NCBI GenBank assembly: GCA_022562375.1
Contig: JADFPK010000083.1
Coordinates: forward strand, 1-7,439
Reading direction: 5' to 3'
Source: Pseudomonadota bacterium
Lineage (GTDB): Bacteria > Pseudomonadota > Alphaproteobacteria > SMXQ01
DNA length: 7,439 nucleotides
Shown: positions 1 through 6,461 of the stretch, one piece after another
Numbering within the stretch: the stretch's first letter is position 1
Layout: each line of letters begins with the position of its first letter
The notes under the pieces: generated by a model
What the model saw: only the letters and a program-made list of their open reading frames with translations
Databases searched by the model: none
What the model was told of the DNA's origin: nothing
Translations under genes and position numbers: made by a program

Positions 1-93
1 CTGAGCGGCATAACGGACTTGAAGGGTGATGCCGGTGGGGTATTCCGCCGCGCCGGCCTCGGGCGGCGATGAGGGCAGGCCGATTCTAGACCT

Positions 94-117
94 AAAACGT
101 CGTAAATAACGAGTTTT
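94..117. promoter_or_regulatory. Possible operator: imperfect dyad upstream of the toxin-antitoxin promoter
   Basis: AAAAC at 94-98 faces GTTTT at 113-117, and the core CGTAAATAACG (101-111) is an imperfect palindrome with CGT/ACG ends. It lies immediately before the -35 hexamer at 121. Antitoxins with an HTH domain commonly repress their own promoter by binding such dyads. That this is the binding site is inference only, as the symmetry is imperfect. Confidence 0.25.
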
Positions 118-120
118 ATC

Positions 121-149
121 TTTACATTTTCGTCGCTATATACGATACT
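121..149 (+). promoter_or_regulatory. Sigma70-like promoter for the toxin-antitoxin pair
   Basis: TTTACA at 121-126 matches the -35 consensus at 5 of 6 positions. Exactly 17 bases later, GATACT at 144-149 matches the -10 consensus at 4 of 6. The region is AT-rich in an otherwise very GC-rich window. The expected transcription start, about 7 bases after the -10, falls at or next to the toxin start codon at 156, which would give a leaderless or nearly leaderless message. Confidence 0.55.
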
Positions 150-155
150 CTCCCC

Positions 156-413
156 TTGTTCGAGATCACATACAGCCGGCAAGCAATCAAGGGGATGATG
201 CGGTTGCAACAGGCGAAGCGGCAAGCGATCATCAACGCCATCAACGCCATCGCCGCCTCACCCTTCGCCAAGCATCCGAACGTCGCTCGGCTGGCGGCGT
301 CGCAAGCCTACAGGATGCGGGTCGGCGAGGTGCGGGTGATCTATGAACTGGACAGGAAAACGATGACAATGCACGTTGTCGTCATCGCACCGAGAGGGAG
401 GGCGTACCGATGA
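156..413 (+). CDS. RelE/ParE-type toxin of a type II toxin-antitoxin pair
   Basis: 85 aa, the usual size for this superfamily. RelE-type members are ribosome-dependent mRNA endonucleases and ParE-type members poison gyrase; the sequence alone does not decide between them. It begins with the typical short beta strand (FEITYS), followed by a helical hairpin with an INAINAI repeat at residues 26-32, encoded by a tandem 9-base repeat at 231-248. The hallmark C-terminal sheet follows: YRMRVGEVRVIYEL (52-65) and APRGRAYR (78-85), with R53, R55, R60, R80 and R82 as the basic surface. The start is TTG at 156. No ATG, GTG or other TTG lies upstream in frame before the stop at 93-95, and the family N-terminus fits this position. 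No Shine-Dalgarno sequence precedes it. The gene overlaps the antitoxin gene by 4 bases, with the toxin first, as in HigBA-like arrangements. Confidence 0.85.
   Translation: MFEITYSRQAIKGMMRLQQAKRQAIINAINAIAASPFAKHPNVARLAASQAYRMRVGEVRVIYELDRKTMTMHVVVIAPRGRAYR
396..402 (+). promoter_or_regulatory. Ribosome binding site of the antitoxin gene
   Basis: GGGAGGG lies 7 bases before the ATG at 410, inside the last codons of the toxin gene. The toxin start has no such site. This contrast suggests the antitoxin is translated more strongly than the toxin, the usual balance in type II pairs (inference). Confidence 0.6.
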
Positions 414-799
414 AAAACCGTATCCAGACCATCGATCGCGACGGCAAGCCCGAATATGCCGTGATCCCCTGGGCCGATTATCTGCGCCTGACGGAAGGCG
501 CGGGCGAGATCGACGACGAGGCGCTCTATGCCCGCGCCAAGGCCGCCGACGAAGGCCTCGAGCCGATCCCGAGCGAGATCGCCGAGCGGATTTTCGCCGG
601 CGAGCCCCCCATCCGCGTGTTTCGCCAATGGCGCCGGCTCAAGGTCAAGGAACTCGCCGAAAGGGCCGGCATCTCGCCTTCCTATCTCTCCGAGATCGAG
701 CACGGCAAGCGCGGTAGCGTGACCGCCATGCTGGCGATCGCCAAGGGACTCGCCGTCGGCATCGATTTGATCGTGACGGACGGCGGCGAGAAAGCCTGA
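410..799 (+). CDS. Antitoxin with XRE-family helix-turn-helix domain
   Basis: 129 aa. Residues 1-28 (KPEYAVIPWADYLRLTE) resemble the N-terminal strand and helix of Phd/RelB-like antitoxins. Residues 30-66 are an acidic linker. Residues about 68-122 form a Cro/C1-type HTH, with VKELAERAGIS as the first helices and PSYLSEIEHGKR (90-101) as the recognition helix. The expected role is to bind and neutralise the upstream toxin and to repress the shared promoter. Here the HTH is C-terminal, and which part binds the toxin cannot be seen from sequence. The ATG at 410 overlaps the toxin stop (ATGA), so translation is probably coupled. The gene ends 15 bases from the end of convergent xerC, with no evident terminator between them. 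The alternative reading, a plain XRE regulator, is less likely given the tight pairing. Confidence 0.85.
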   Translation: MKNRIQTIDRDGKPEYAVIPWADYLRLTEGAGEIDDEALYARAKAADEGLEPIPSEIAERIFAGEPPIRVFRQWRRLKVKELAERAGISPSYLSEIEHGKRGSVTAMLAIAKGLAVGIDLIVTDGGEKA

Positions 800-814
800 G
801 AGACGGTCGAGACG

Positions 815-1777
815 CTATCCCTTGGCCCGGTCCCCGTCGGCCATCGCGCGGGGATGGGCGCGGGGATGGGACCGGCGGTAGACCTCCATGAGCTTGGCGT
901 CATCGACCGCGGTGTAGCGCTGGGTGGTCGACAGCGAGACGTGCCCCAGGAGCTCCTGGATGGTGCGGAGATCGCCGCCATTGGCCAACAGATGGGTGGC
1001 GAAGCTGTGACGCAGGGCGTGCGGCGTCGCCGTCTCCGGCAGCCCCAACAGGGCGCGCAGGGTGCGCATCCGTTGCTGCACCACGCCCGCCGCAAGGCGC
1101 TTGCCGCGCACGCCGACGAACAACGGACCGTCGGGCCCGAGATGATGGGGGCAGGCGGCGATATAAGCCGCGATGCCCTCGCGCACGATGTCGAGCACCG
1201 GCACCATGCGTTGCTTGTTGCCCTTGCCGGTGACCACCATGGAGTCACCGATTGGCGCCTGGCGGCGGTCCAACGCCAGCGCTTCGCCGAGGCGCAAGCC
1301 GCACCCGTAAAGCAGCGTCAACAGCGCCGTGTCGCGCTTGGCGACCCAGGGCGCGCCGCCGAGCTCGCCGGTGCCCTCAAGGGTCTCGCGCGCTTCCGCC
1401 GGGGACAGCGGCTTGGGCAACGATCTCGGCACCTTCGGCGTGCGCACGCCCTCGATGGCGGCGTTATGGACGAGATCGCGGCGCCCCAGCCGGCGGAAGA
1501 AGCCGCGAAGGGTCGACAACGCCCGCGCCGTCGAGGTGCGCGCGCCCCCCGCCGCCGCCCGGCGCGCCAGGTAGGAGCGGAAATCCGCCGGCCGCAAGGC
1601 GGCGAGATCGGCCAGGCCCGGCGGACCGCCGAGATGTTCCGAAAGGAAGATCAGGAAGTGGTCGAGATCGCGCCGGTAGGCGGCAAGGGTGTGGGGCGAG
1701 GCGCGCTTCTCGTCGGCCAGCCAGTTCCGCCACTCGGCGATGGCGGCGCTAAGCCCCGGATCGAGAACGGGAGTCAT
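815..1777 (-). CDS. xerC: Site-specific tyrosine recombinase XerC
   Basis: 320 aa from the chosen start. XerC acts with XerD at the dif site to resolve chromosome dimers at division. The N-terminal SAM-like core-binding domain spans about residues 5-95 (DEKRASPHTLAAYRRDL near 22-38). The catalytic domain has the full active-site set: R162 in YGCGLRLGEAL, K185 in VTGKGNKQR, H253 and R256 in PHALRHSFATHLL, H279 in LLGHVSLSTTQRY, and the nucleophile Y288. Spacing matches E. coli XerC. The start ATG at 1777-1775 overlaps the DUF484 stop (ATGA). Its purine-rich AGGGAGG abuts the ATG with no spacer, so initiation may depend on coupling. Two further in-frame ATGs (1804 and 1816) would add 9 or 13 residues but lack a ribosome binding site. 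XerD is the main alternative identity; adjacency to DUF484, the usual partner of xerC, favours XerC. Confidence 0.93.
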   Translation of the reverse strand: MTPVLDPGLSAAIAEWRNWLADEKRASPHTLAAYRRDLDHFLIFLSEHLGGPPGLADLAALRPADFRSYLARRAAAGGARTSTARALSTLRGFFRRLGRRDLVHNAAIEGVRTPKVPRSLPKPLSPAEARETLEGTGELGGAPWVAKRDTALLTLLYGCGLRLGEALALDRRQAPIGDSMVVTGKGNKQRMVPVLDIVREGIAAYIAACPHHLGPDGPLFVGVRGKRLAAGVVQQRMRTLRALLGLPETATPHALRHSFATHLLANGGDLRTIQELLGHVSLSTTQRYTAVDDAKLMEVYRRSHPRAHPRAMADGDRAKG

Positions 1778-2499
1778 CCTCCCTTGAATGTGAGTCCCAA
1801 CCATGTTCGGATGCAATGCTCGAGCGTGCGGCCGAGAAAACCCAGGAGCTCGGTGCCCTGGTAGGGATCGAACCGTCCTTCATAGCGCGAGCCCAGCGCC
1901 AACATGCCGGTCGGCGCCTCGGGGCTCGGCCTGAGGCGCATCAACGCCTCCGACTGCACCAGGGCGGCGGCGGCGCCGTAAATCTCGGGCAATTCCGGGT
2001 TCTTGCGGCTGAGCACGATGTCGCTTCCGGCGCCGAGTTGACGGTCGACCTCTCCCGGCTCGATCATGTATATGCCGGACACCGTTTTTACCGGCGCCTC
2101 GTCGGAGGACTCGACGCAGAGCACGACCACGTCGACGTCCATATGCACGGCGAGATCGGTGGTCACCGCCGCGATCAGGTTCTCGAACGAGCGCGCCTCG
2201 AGGAGCGCCAGGGCGGCGGCATGCACCCGCATCTGGCTGGTCATGTTGGCGCGGCTGGTGGCCAGCAGATCGGCTTGGCGCTTCTTCAGTCGCTTGGTCT
2301 CGCGGCGCAGCTTCTCGATCATGAAGGACTGGAGATCGATCACGCCTTCGCCGCGCCGGTCCTCCGACGCCAGGAGATGGTCGAGCAATTCCGGATGTTC
2401 GGTGAGGAAATCGGGATGACGCCTGAGATATTTGACCACCTGCTCCTGGCGCAAGCCCCTCTCGCCGGCCGCCGCCGCGTCTTTCGGTTTTTGCGTCAT
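1774..2499 (-). CDS. DUF484 family protein
   Basis: 241 aa. DUF484 proteins have no firmly established function and are commonly encoded next to xerC, as here. The N-terminus carries the family signature [22 protein letters not shown] (21-42, split by HPDF). A basic, heptad-like helical stretch at about 57-95 ([16 protein letters not shown] within it) probably forms a coiled coil. Residues about 100-235 form a GAF-like domain, ending in [12 protein letters not shown] and [16 protein letters not shown], which match the usual family C-terminus. There is no signal peptide or membrane segment, so it is likely cytoplasmic. The start ATG at 2499 overlaps the stop of the small upstream ORF (ATGA) and has no good Shine-Dalgarno sequence, which suggests coupled translation. 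Its own stop overlaps the xerC start in the same way. Confidence 0.88.
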   Translation of the reverse strand: MTQKPKDAAAAGERGLRQEQVVKYLRRHPDFLTEHPELLDHLLASEDRRGEGVIDLQSFMIEKLRRETKRLKKRQADLLATSRANMTSQMRVHAAALALLEARSFENLIAAVTTDLAVHMDVDVVVLCVESSDEAPVKTVSGIYMIEPGEVDRQLGAGSDIVLSRKNPELPEIYGAAAALVQSEALMRLRPSPEAPTGMLALGSRYEGRFDPYQGTELLGFLGRTLEHCIRTWLGLTFKGG

Positions 2500-2630
2500 A
2501 CGCCGCCCGCCGGTGCGGGAAGGATGGCATTGATTTCGCCGCTGTTGGCCATGTCGATCAGGGTTTCCATCTCGCTCGGTGCAGGCTGTGCCACGTCAAG
2601 GGTCGAAATGTCAAGGCCGGCGCCAGGCAT
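2496..2630 (-). CDS. Small ORF of unknown function coupled to the DUF484 gene
   Basis: 44 aa from the ATG at 2630, or 63 aa from a TTG at 2687. I do not recognise it. The C-terminal half ([20 protein letters not shown]) could form a short amphipathic helix; the ends are Pro/Ala/Gly-rich. Evidence for coding is a 4-base ATGA overlap with the DUF484 start, repeating the DUF484-xerC junction exactly, and GC-rich third positions. Against it are its small size and lack of a clear ribosome binding site for either start. The ATG is preferred because the TTG extension reads through the 25-base tandem repeat at 2644-2693 in two different frames, which does not look like selected protein sequence. It may instead be an untranslated leader of the DUF484-xerC operon. 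Confidence 0.42.
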   Translation of the reverse strand: MPGAGLDISTLDVAQPAPSEMETLIDMANSGEINAILPAPAGGV

Positions 2631-2643
2631 CGGCGGGCTTTTC

Positions 2644-2693
2644 TTGGCTCCGGCCGGGCCAAATCGTTTTGGCTCTGGCCGGGCCAAATCGTT
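2644..2693. repeat. Two tandem 25-base repeat units, each an imperfect palindrome
   Basis: Units 2644-2668 and 2669-2693 are directly adjacent and differ at one position (C at 2651, T at 2676). In the first unit, TTGGC (2644-2648) pairs with GCCAA (2658-2662) and CCGG (2650-2653) with CCGG (2654-2657), with T2649 bulged. The repeat lies between the divergently oriented priA and the DUF484-xerC group. It may be a double operator, a folded leader, or a plain slippage duplication. No T-run follows, so it is not a classical terminator. Confidence 0.7.
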
Positions 2694-2705
2694 AAAGTGG
2701 TTTCC

Positions 2706-4988
2706 ATGCCTTCAGCTCACGCCGGTTCGGACCACGCGGCGATCGCCGATCGCGTCAAGGTCCTGCTGCCCCTGCCCTTGACCGGCGCCTTCGACTATAT
2801 CGCCGGCGCCGGTCGGCCGCTTGGCGCCGGCGATTTCGTCCGCGTTCCCCTCGGCCGGCGCCAGTTGGTCGGCGTCGTCTGGGACCCGCCGGAGGACGGC
2901 GGCGGCGCCGGGGGCGAAGGAGACGCCGGGGCCAAGGGCGCGAAAACCTATGCCCTCAAGACCGTCACCGGCCTCATCGAGGCGCCGCCGTTGCTTGCCC
3001 TTCAGCGCCGCTTCATCCGTTGGGTCGCGGCCTACACCCTGACGCCGCCGGGCGCGGTGCTGCGCATGGTGATGAGCGTGCCCGACGCGCTCGAGCCGCC
3101 GAAACCGGTCACCGCCTTCGCCCGCGAGCCGGGCTGGGAGGCGCCCGGGGGTTTCCGGATGACGCCGGCGCGAAAGCGCGTGCTGGCGGTGCTGGCCGAC
3201 GGGCCGCCGAGGCCGATGGACGAGATCGTGCGCGAAGCCGGCGCCGGGTCTTCCGTGGTCCGCGGTCTCGAGCGCGCCGGCGCGCTCAGGCCCGTTCATC
3301 TGCCGCCGCCGCCGCCCTTCGCGGCGCCCGACTGGCGGCGCGCCGGGCCGAAGCTGTCGCCGTCCCAGGCCGAGGCCGCGTCCAGCCTGAGGGCGGCGGT
3401 GGAGAAAGCTTCCGGTGACGGCGTTGGGGAAGGGGCGAAGGACGGGTTCAGCGTCACCCTGCTCGATGGCGTCGCCGGATCGGGCAAGACGGAAGTCTAT
3501 TTCGAGGCCATCGCCAAGGCCCTGGAGATGGGGCAAAGCGTCCTCGTGCTGCTGCCCGAGATCGCGCTCTCGGCCCAGTGGTTGGCGCGTTTCGAATCCC
3601 GCTTCGGCGCGCCGCCGGCCCAGTGGCACTCCGAGCTGGGCGCCAAGGCGCGGCGGACGACCTGGCGGGCGGTGGCGGAAGGCCAGGTCGAGGTGGTCGT
3701 CGGCGCGCGCTCGGCCCTGTTCCTGCCGTTCCCGGACCTCGGCCTCATCGTCGTCGATGAGGAGCACGACCCGTCCTTCAAGCAAGAAGAGGGGGTGCTC
3801 TATAACGCCCGCGACATGGCCGTGGTGCGCGCATCCCTTGGCGCCATCCCCATCGTCCTGGTGTCGGCGACGCCGTCGCTCGAGACGGTGACGAACGCCA
3901 AGGGCGGGCGCTACGCCCATCTTCGTCTTCCCGACCGGCACGGCGGCGCCGTCATGCCCGAGGTCAGCCTCCTCGATTTGCGCACCGATAGGCCCCCGTC
4001 CGGTTGCTGGCTGTCGCCGACGTTGAAGGAGGCGCTGGCGGCGACCCTGGCGGCGGGCGAACAGGCGATGCTGTTCCTCAACCGCCGGGGCTATGCCCCC
4101 TTGACGCTTTGCCGGACCTGCGGGCACCGCCTCGAATGTCCCGATTGTTCCGCCTGGCTGGTCGAGCACCGCGGCATCGGGCGGCTCACCTGCCATCATT
4201 GCGGCCACTCGGTGGTGCTGCCCCGGTGCTGCCCGTCGTGCGAGAACGAAGGCGCCTGGGCCGCCTGCGGCCCGGGGGTCGAGCGCCTGGCGGAGGAGGC
4301 GCAAGCGCTGTTCCCCGGCGCCCGCCAGGCGATCATGGCAAGCGACACCCTGACCGGGCCCGAGGCCGCCGCCAAACTGGTGCGCAAGGTCGAGCGGCAC
4401 GAGATCGACCTTCTCATCGGCACCCAGGTGATGGCCAAGGGCCACCATTTCCCGCTGCTGACCCTGGTCGGCGTCGTCGACGCCGATCTCGGTCTCGCCG
4501 GTGGCGATCTCAGGGCGTTGGAGCGCACTTACCAGCTGCTGGCCCAGGTCGCCGGGCGCGCCGGGCGGGCGGAACGGCCGGGCCGCGTCCTGTTGCAGAC
4601 CTATGAGCCGAACCACCCGGTCATGCGGGCGCTGGTCTCGGGAAGCCGCGACGACTTCCTCGACGCCGAGGCCGAGGCCAGGCGCGCTTCCGCCATGCCG
4701 CCGTTCGGCAGGCTGGCGGCAATCATCCTTTCGGCGCGCGACGAGGCGGCCCTCGACCGGGTGGCGAGGGATCTGAGCCGCGCCGCGCCGGGCGGTCCCG
4801 AGATCACCGTGCTCGGCCCGGCGCCGGCGCCGCTCGCCCTCCTGCGCGGGCGCCACCGGCGGCGCTTCCTCATCAAGACGGCCAAGGGTTTCAACATACA
4901 AGGCGCGTTGCGCGCCTGGCTCGACGCCGCGCCGGCGCCGAAATCGGTGCGAATCCAGGTCGACATCGACCCCTACAGCTTCATGTGA
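2706..4988 (+). CDS. priA: Primosomal protein N' (replication restart helicase PriA)
   Basis: 760 aa from the ATG at 2706; an in-frame GTG at 2697 would add three residues, and neither start has a strong ribosome binding site. PriA is a superfamily 2 3'-5' DNA helicase that recognises abandoned forks and starts primosome reassembly. Residue numbers here count from the GTG. The N-terminal DNA-binding domain begins [16 protein letters not shown]. Walker A is [11 protein letters not shown] (about 258-268), the DEEH box is at about 354-357, and SATPSLET follows near 390. The zinc region (472-515) keeps all eight cysteines as CRTC, CPDC, CHHC and [16 protein letters not shown] (about 575) and QVAGRAGR (about 617-624) are helicase motifs V and VI. 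The C-terminus ends [13 protein letters not shown], as the family does. Length and motif set are complete. It is divergent from the DUF484-xerC chain and convergent with the next gene. Confidence 0.95.
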   Translation: MPSAHAGSDHAAIADRVKVLLPLPLTGAFDYIAGAGRPLGAGDFVRVPLGRRQLVGVVWDPPEDGGGAGGEGDAGAKGAKTYALKTVTGLIEAPPLLALQRRFIRWVAAYTLTPPGAVLRMVMSVPDALEPPKPVTAFAREPGWEAPGGFRMTPARKRVLAVLADGPPRPMDEIVREAGAGSSVVRGLERAGALRPVHLPPPPPFAAPDWRRAGPKLSPSQAEAASSLRAAVEKASGDGVGEGAKDGFSVTLLDGVAGSGKTEVYFEAIAKALEMGQSVLVLLPEIALSAQWLARFESRFGAPPAQWHSELGAKARRTTWRAVAEGQVEVVVGARSALFLPFPDLGLIVVDEEHDPSFKQEEGVLYNARDMAVVRASLGAIPIVLVSATPSLETVTNAKGGRYAHLRLPDRHGGAVMPEVSLLDLRTDRPPSGCWLSPTLKEALAATLAAGEQAMLFLNRRGYAPLTLCRTCGHRLECPDCSAWLVEHRGIGRLTCHHCGHSVVLPRCCPSCENEGAWAACGPGVERLAEEAQALFPGARQAIMASDTLTGPEAAAKLVRKVERHEIDLLIGTQVMAKGHHFPLLTLVGVVDADLGLAGGDLRALERTYQLLAQVAGRAGRAERPGRVLLQTYEPNHPVMRALVSGSRDDFLDAEAEARRASAMPPFGRLAAIILSARDEAALDRVARDLSRAAPGGPEITVLGPAPAPLALLRGRHRRRFLIKTAKGFNIQGALRAWLDAAPAPKSVRIQVDIDPYSFM

Positions 4989-5020
4989 TCGCCGGGTTTG
5001 ACGCCGCTGATCGGCAGGTC

Positions 5021-6157
5021 CTAACTTTCTGTCACCGGTTGGGGGTCGACATCGATAAATTCGCCGGGGGCGACAAACTCGAACTCGGCGTCTTTCCTTG
5101 GTAGCTTGACGGTCTCGGCAAGTTCCACCGCTTCCTCGAACCTGCCATTCTCGTCCGTCAGATTGACGAGGGTTTCATCCGAAACGGCGAAGGCGCCTTC
5201 GACCTCATCGAAGGGTTCCAGATAAGGCTCCAGAATGTCGAGCACCCGGTGGGACTCGACCAGATAGCCCTTGAAGCGTTTCCTCAAGCGCTGCCAGCGG
5301 GGAATGACGAAGTAATCCACCGGCGGGAGGATTTGGCCGCAGGGACCGGACCAGGCCATCGCCGTCTTCACCTGATCGGAGCCCGGACGTATGACCAGCC
5401 ACATCTGGCGCACGGCGTATCCGGTAAATTCCTCGGTCTCATCCTCGTCCTCGGGTTCATACCGGTCCTTTAGGGCGCGGTAGAGCCGCATGTAGCGCCA
5501 GAACCCCATCGAAGTTTGCCGCGATGCCTTCAACCTCAAATAGGCGGGCAACTCGCCGCCCCGCTCCGCCACCAGTTGGTGGACGTTGTAAATGCTCCAT
5601 GAATTCATCCGTTCCCAATCGGCAATCAGTTCCGCGCTGGAGTAGAGCCGGGGTTCCATTTCGTGCTCGGGAAATCGGGGCGGGGCGACACCGTCCTCCC
5701 AGTGGTGGTCGGATTCCACCGACCCCTCCTCAGCCCCATCCGACGGTGGCAGGCCCATGTACGTGACGAGGGAGTGGGAATCAGGTTCGCTTTTCCGGTC
5801 CTGGGGATTGCCTATCATAAGGTCGAATGAATCCGCGAGATCGACCATCAACGGCATCGCTTCGTGGGCGTAATATGAGGGGCGACAAATATTTAGCCGG
5901 ACATCGATGCCGACGGGAAAGACGCCGGGCCTAAAAAGAGGGAGTTCCCCTTCCTCACGGCTACCGCCGGGAAGCCAGTCGGGAAAGCCATGGGCGATGG
6001 AAAAGTTGACGCCGGTGTCCTCGTTCTCGTAATCGAACCTGAATTTCCCTTCGAAGGCATATTCGCTGAAATTTTGGTGCTTTGCGATCCATTGGCGCAG
6101 CTCATCGGGGCTGACGTCGGCTTCGTCCCTGCGGCAGAAGTAGAGATCGAAGCTCAT
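5021..6157 (-). CDS. Protein of unknown function, 378 aa, low-GC insertion between priA and atpH
   Basis: I cannot assign a function. It starts MSFDLYFCRRDEADVSPDEL, then DYENEDTGVNFSI (42-54). From memory, this opening and the YENxxTGVxF motif recur in uncharacterised bacterial proteins, some linked to polymorphic-toxin immunity loci; that link is unverified. Residues 1-135 look like one alpha/beta domain, 138-165 are an acidic linker, and 171-320 a second part rich in aromatics (YLRLK, FWRYMRLYRAL, DYFVIPRWQRLRKRFKGYL), with an acidic stretch at 234-243. There is no signal peptide or membrane segment, so it is probably cytoplasmic. The start at 6157 is fixed by GGGAGGA 7 bases upstream; an ORF extension to 6250 has no such support. 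Hand counts of three 60-base lines gave about 53-58% GC, against about 80% in one priA line, which suggests acquisition by transfer. No toxin gene is visible beside it. Confidence 0.8.
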   Translation of the reverse strand: MSFDLYFCRRDEADVSPDELRQWIAKHQNFSEYAFEGKFRFDYENEDTGVNFSIAHGFPDWLPGGSREEGELPLFRPGVFPVGIDVRLNICRPSYYAHEAMPLMVDLADSFDLMIGNPQDRKSEPDSHSLVTYMGLPPSDGAEEGSVESDHHWEDGVAPPRFPEHEMEPRLYSSAELIADWERMNSWSIYNVHQLVAERGGELPAYLRLKASRQTSMGFWRYMRLYRALKDRYEPEDEDETEEFTGYAVRQMWLVIRPGSDQVKTAMAWSGPCGQILPPVDYFVIPRWQRLRKRFKGYLVESHRVLDILEPYLEPFDEVEGAFAVSDETLVNLTDENGRFEEAVELAETVKLPRKDAEFEFVAPGEFIDVDPQPVTES

Positions 6158-6163
6158 CGCGAT

Positions 6164-6170
6164 TCCTCCC
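6164..6170 (-). promoter_or_regulatory. Ribosome binding site of the 378-aa gene
   Basis: On the minus strand GGGAGGA lies about 7 bases before the ATG at 6157-6155. It is the clearest Shine-Dalgarno sequence among the minus-strand genes here and decides this start over the longer ORF beginning at 6250. Confidence 0.65.
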
Positions 6171-6292
6171 TCGTCGGGGTATCCCGGTCGATGACGGTTG
6201 GCCCATAGTCTAAGCCCCTCGACCATGGCTTCCAAGGGGGTGCCCGGCACGCCGCGGGCCGGGTTGACGGCGTCGGGAGGGGGGCGAGCGGG

Positions 6293-6318
6293 CCGCCTTC
6301 CGGCGCCTGGAAGGGCGG
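6293..6318. repeat. GC-rich inverted repeat (hairpin 1 in the atpH upstream region)
   Basis: CCGCCTTCC (6293-6301) pairs with GGAAGGGCGG (6309-6318), giving 9 base pairs with G6313 bulged and a 7-base loop. No T-run follows on either strand, so it does not look like an intrinsic terminator. Confidence 0.5.
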
Positions 6319-6362
6319 GGGCTGGTCAGTTGCAACACCCCGGTGAGTGTGTTACGTAAGCA

Positions 6363-6396
6363 CGCCCTCCGGGGGGAAAAGGTGTCCGGAGGGGCG
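6363..6396. repeat. GC-rich inverted repeat (hairpin 2 in the atpH upstream region)
   Basis: CGCCCTCCGG (6363-6372) pairs with CCGGAGGGGCG (6386-6396), giving 10 base pairs with G6391 bulged and a 13-base purine-rich loop. As in hairpin 1, five GC pairs are followed by a bulged G and then a T-A pair. Only a weak T content follows, so a terminator is doubtful. Confidence 0.5.
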
Positions 6397-6461
6397 CGTT
6401 AGTTCGCTTGAGATATCACCGTTTTGACGAATCTCATCTAGGAATTCGGGAGCTTATCTCG

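Larger units (their letters stand above)
1..155. other. Left-edge region without an assignable gene
   Basis: No gene can be called with confidence. Bases 1-90 are GC-rich and bases 91-150 are AT-rich, so there is a sharp composition change. One minus-strand frame stays open from about base 135 to the window edge and translates plausibly in its GC-rich part (ending near TGITLQVRYAAQ), but it has no ATG, GTG or TTG start. One plus-strand frame is also open from base 1 to a TGA at 70-72. Either could be the edge of a neighbouring gene or a gene remnant. The AT-rich part carries the promoter of the toxin-antitoxin pair. Confidence 0.4.
6158..6461. other. Gene-free gap before the ATP synthase operon, rich in inverted repeats
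   Basis: These 304 bases separate the minus-strand unknown gene from atpH and should contain both of their promoters. I see no coding region beyond a 31-codon upstream extension of the unknown gene. Visible structure includes a 6-base stem at 6243-6248/6258-6263, two GC-rich hairpins (listed separately), TTACGTAA at 6352-6359, and TGAGAT/ATCTCA at 6409-6414/6431-6436 just before the atpH ribosome binding site. No promoter hexamers stand out on either strand. Confidence 0.55.

Noticed and set aside
854..1864. Long plus-strand ORF of 336 codons opposite xerC
   Set aside because: It mirrors xerC, whose catalytic residues are all present, and reads as low-complexity Arg/Gly/Ala-rich protein typical of the antisense of GC-rich genes.
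1816..2781. Plus-strand ORF of 321 codons opposite DUF484 and running into the priA start
   Set aside because: It covers a convincing DUF484 gene on the other strand and crosses the divergent intergenic region in the wrong frame for priA.
2712..4901. Very long minus-strand ORF of 729 codons opposite priA
   Set aside because: It is the antisense of a complete PriA with intact helicase and zinc motifs; its translation is Arg/Gly/Ala-rich without recognisable domains.
5003..5015. Short stem GCCG/CGGC between priA and the convergent unknown gene, as a terminator
   Set aside because: The stem is only four base pairs and no T-run follows on either strand.
6275..6320. Possible G-quadruplex from runs of G
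   Set aside because: Only three G-tracts lie close together; a fourth needs a long loop through the hairpin at 6293-6318, so the standard motif is not met.
6330..6358. Possible atpH promoter (TTGCAA then TACGTA at 17 bases)
   Set aside because: The -10 candidate matches only 2 of 6 consensus positions, so it is not listed as a feature.
6424..6459. TTGACG at 6424-6429 as a -35 element for atpH
   Set aside because: No acceptable -10 hexamer lies 16-18 bases downstream; the nearest AT-rich hexamer is about 24 bases away.
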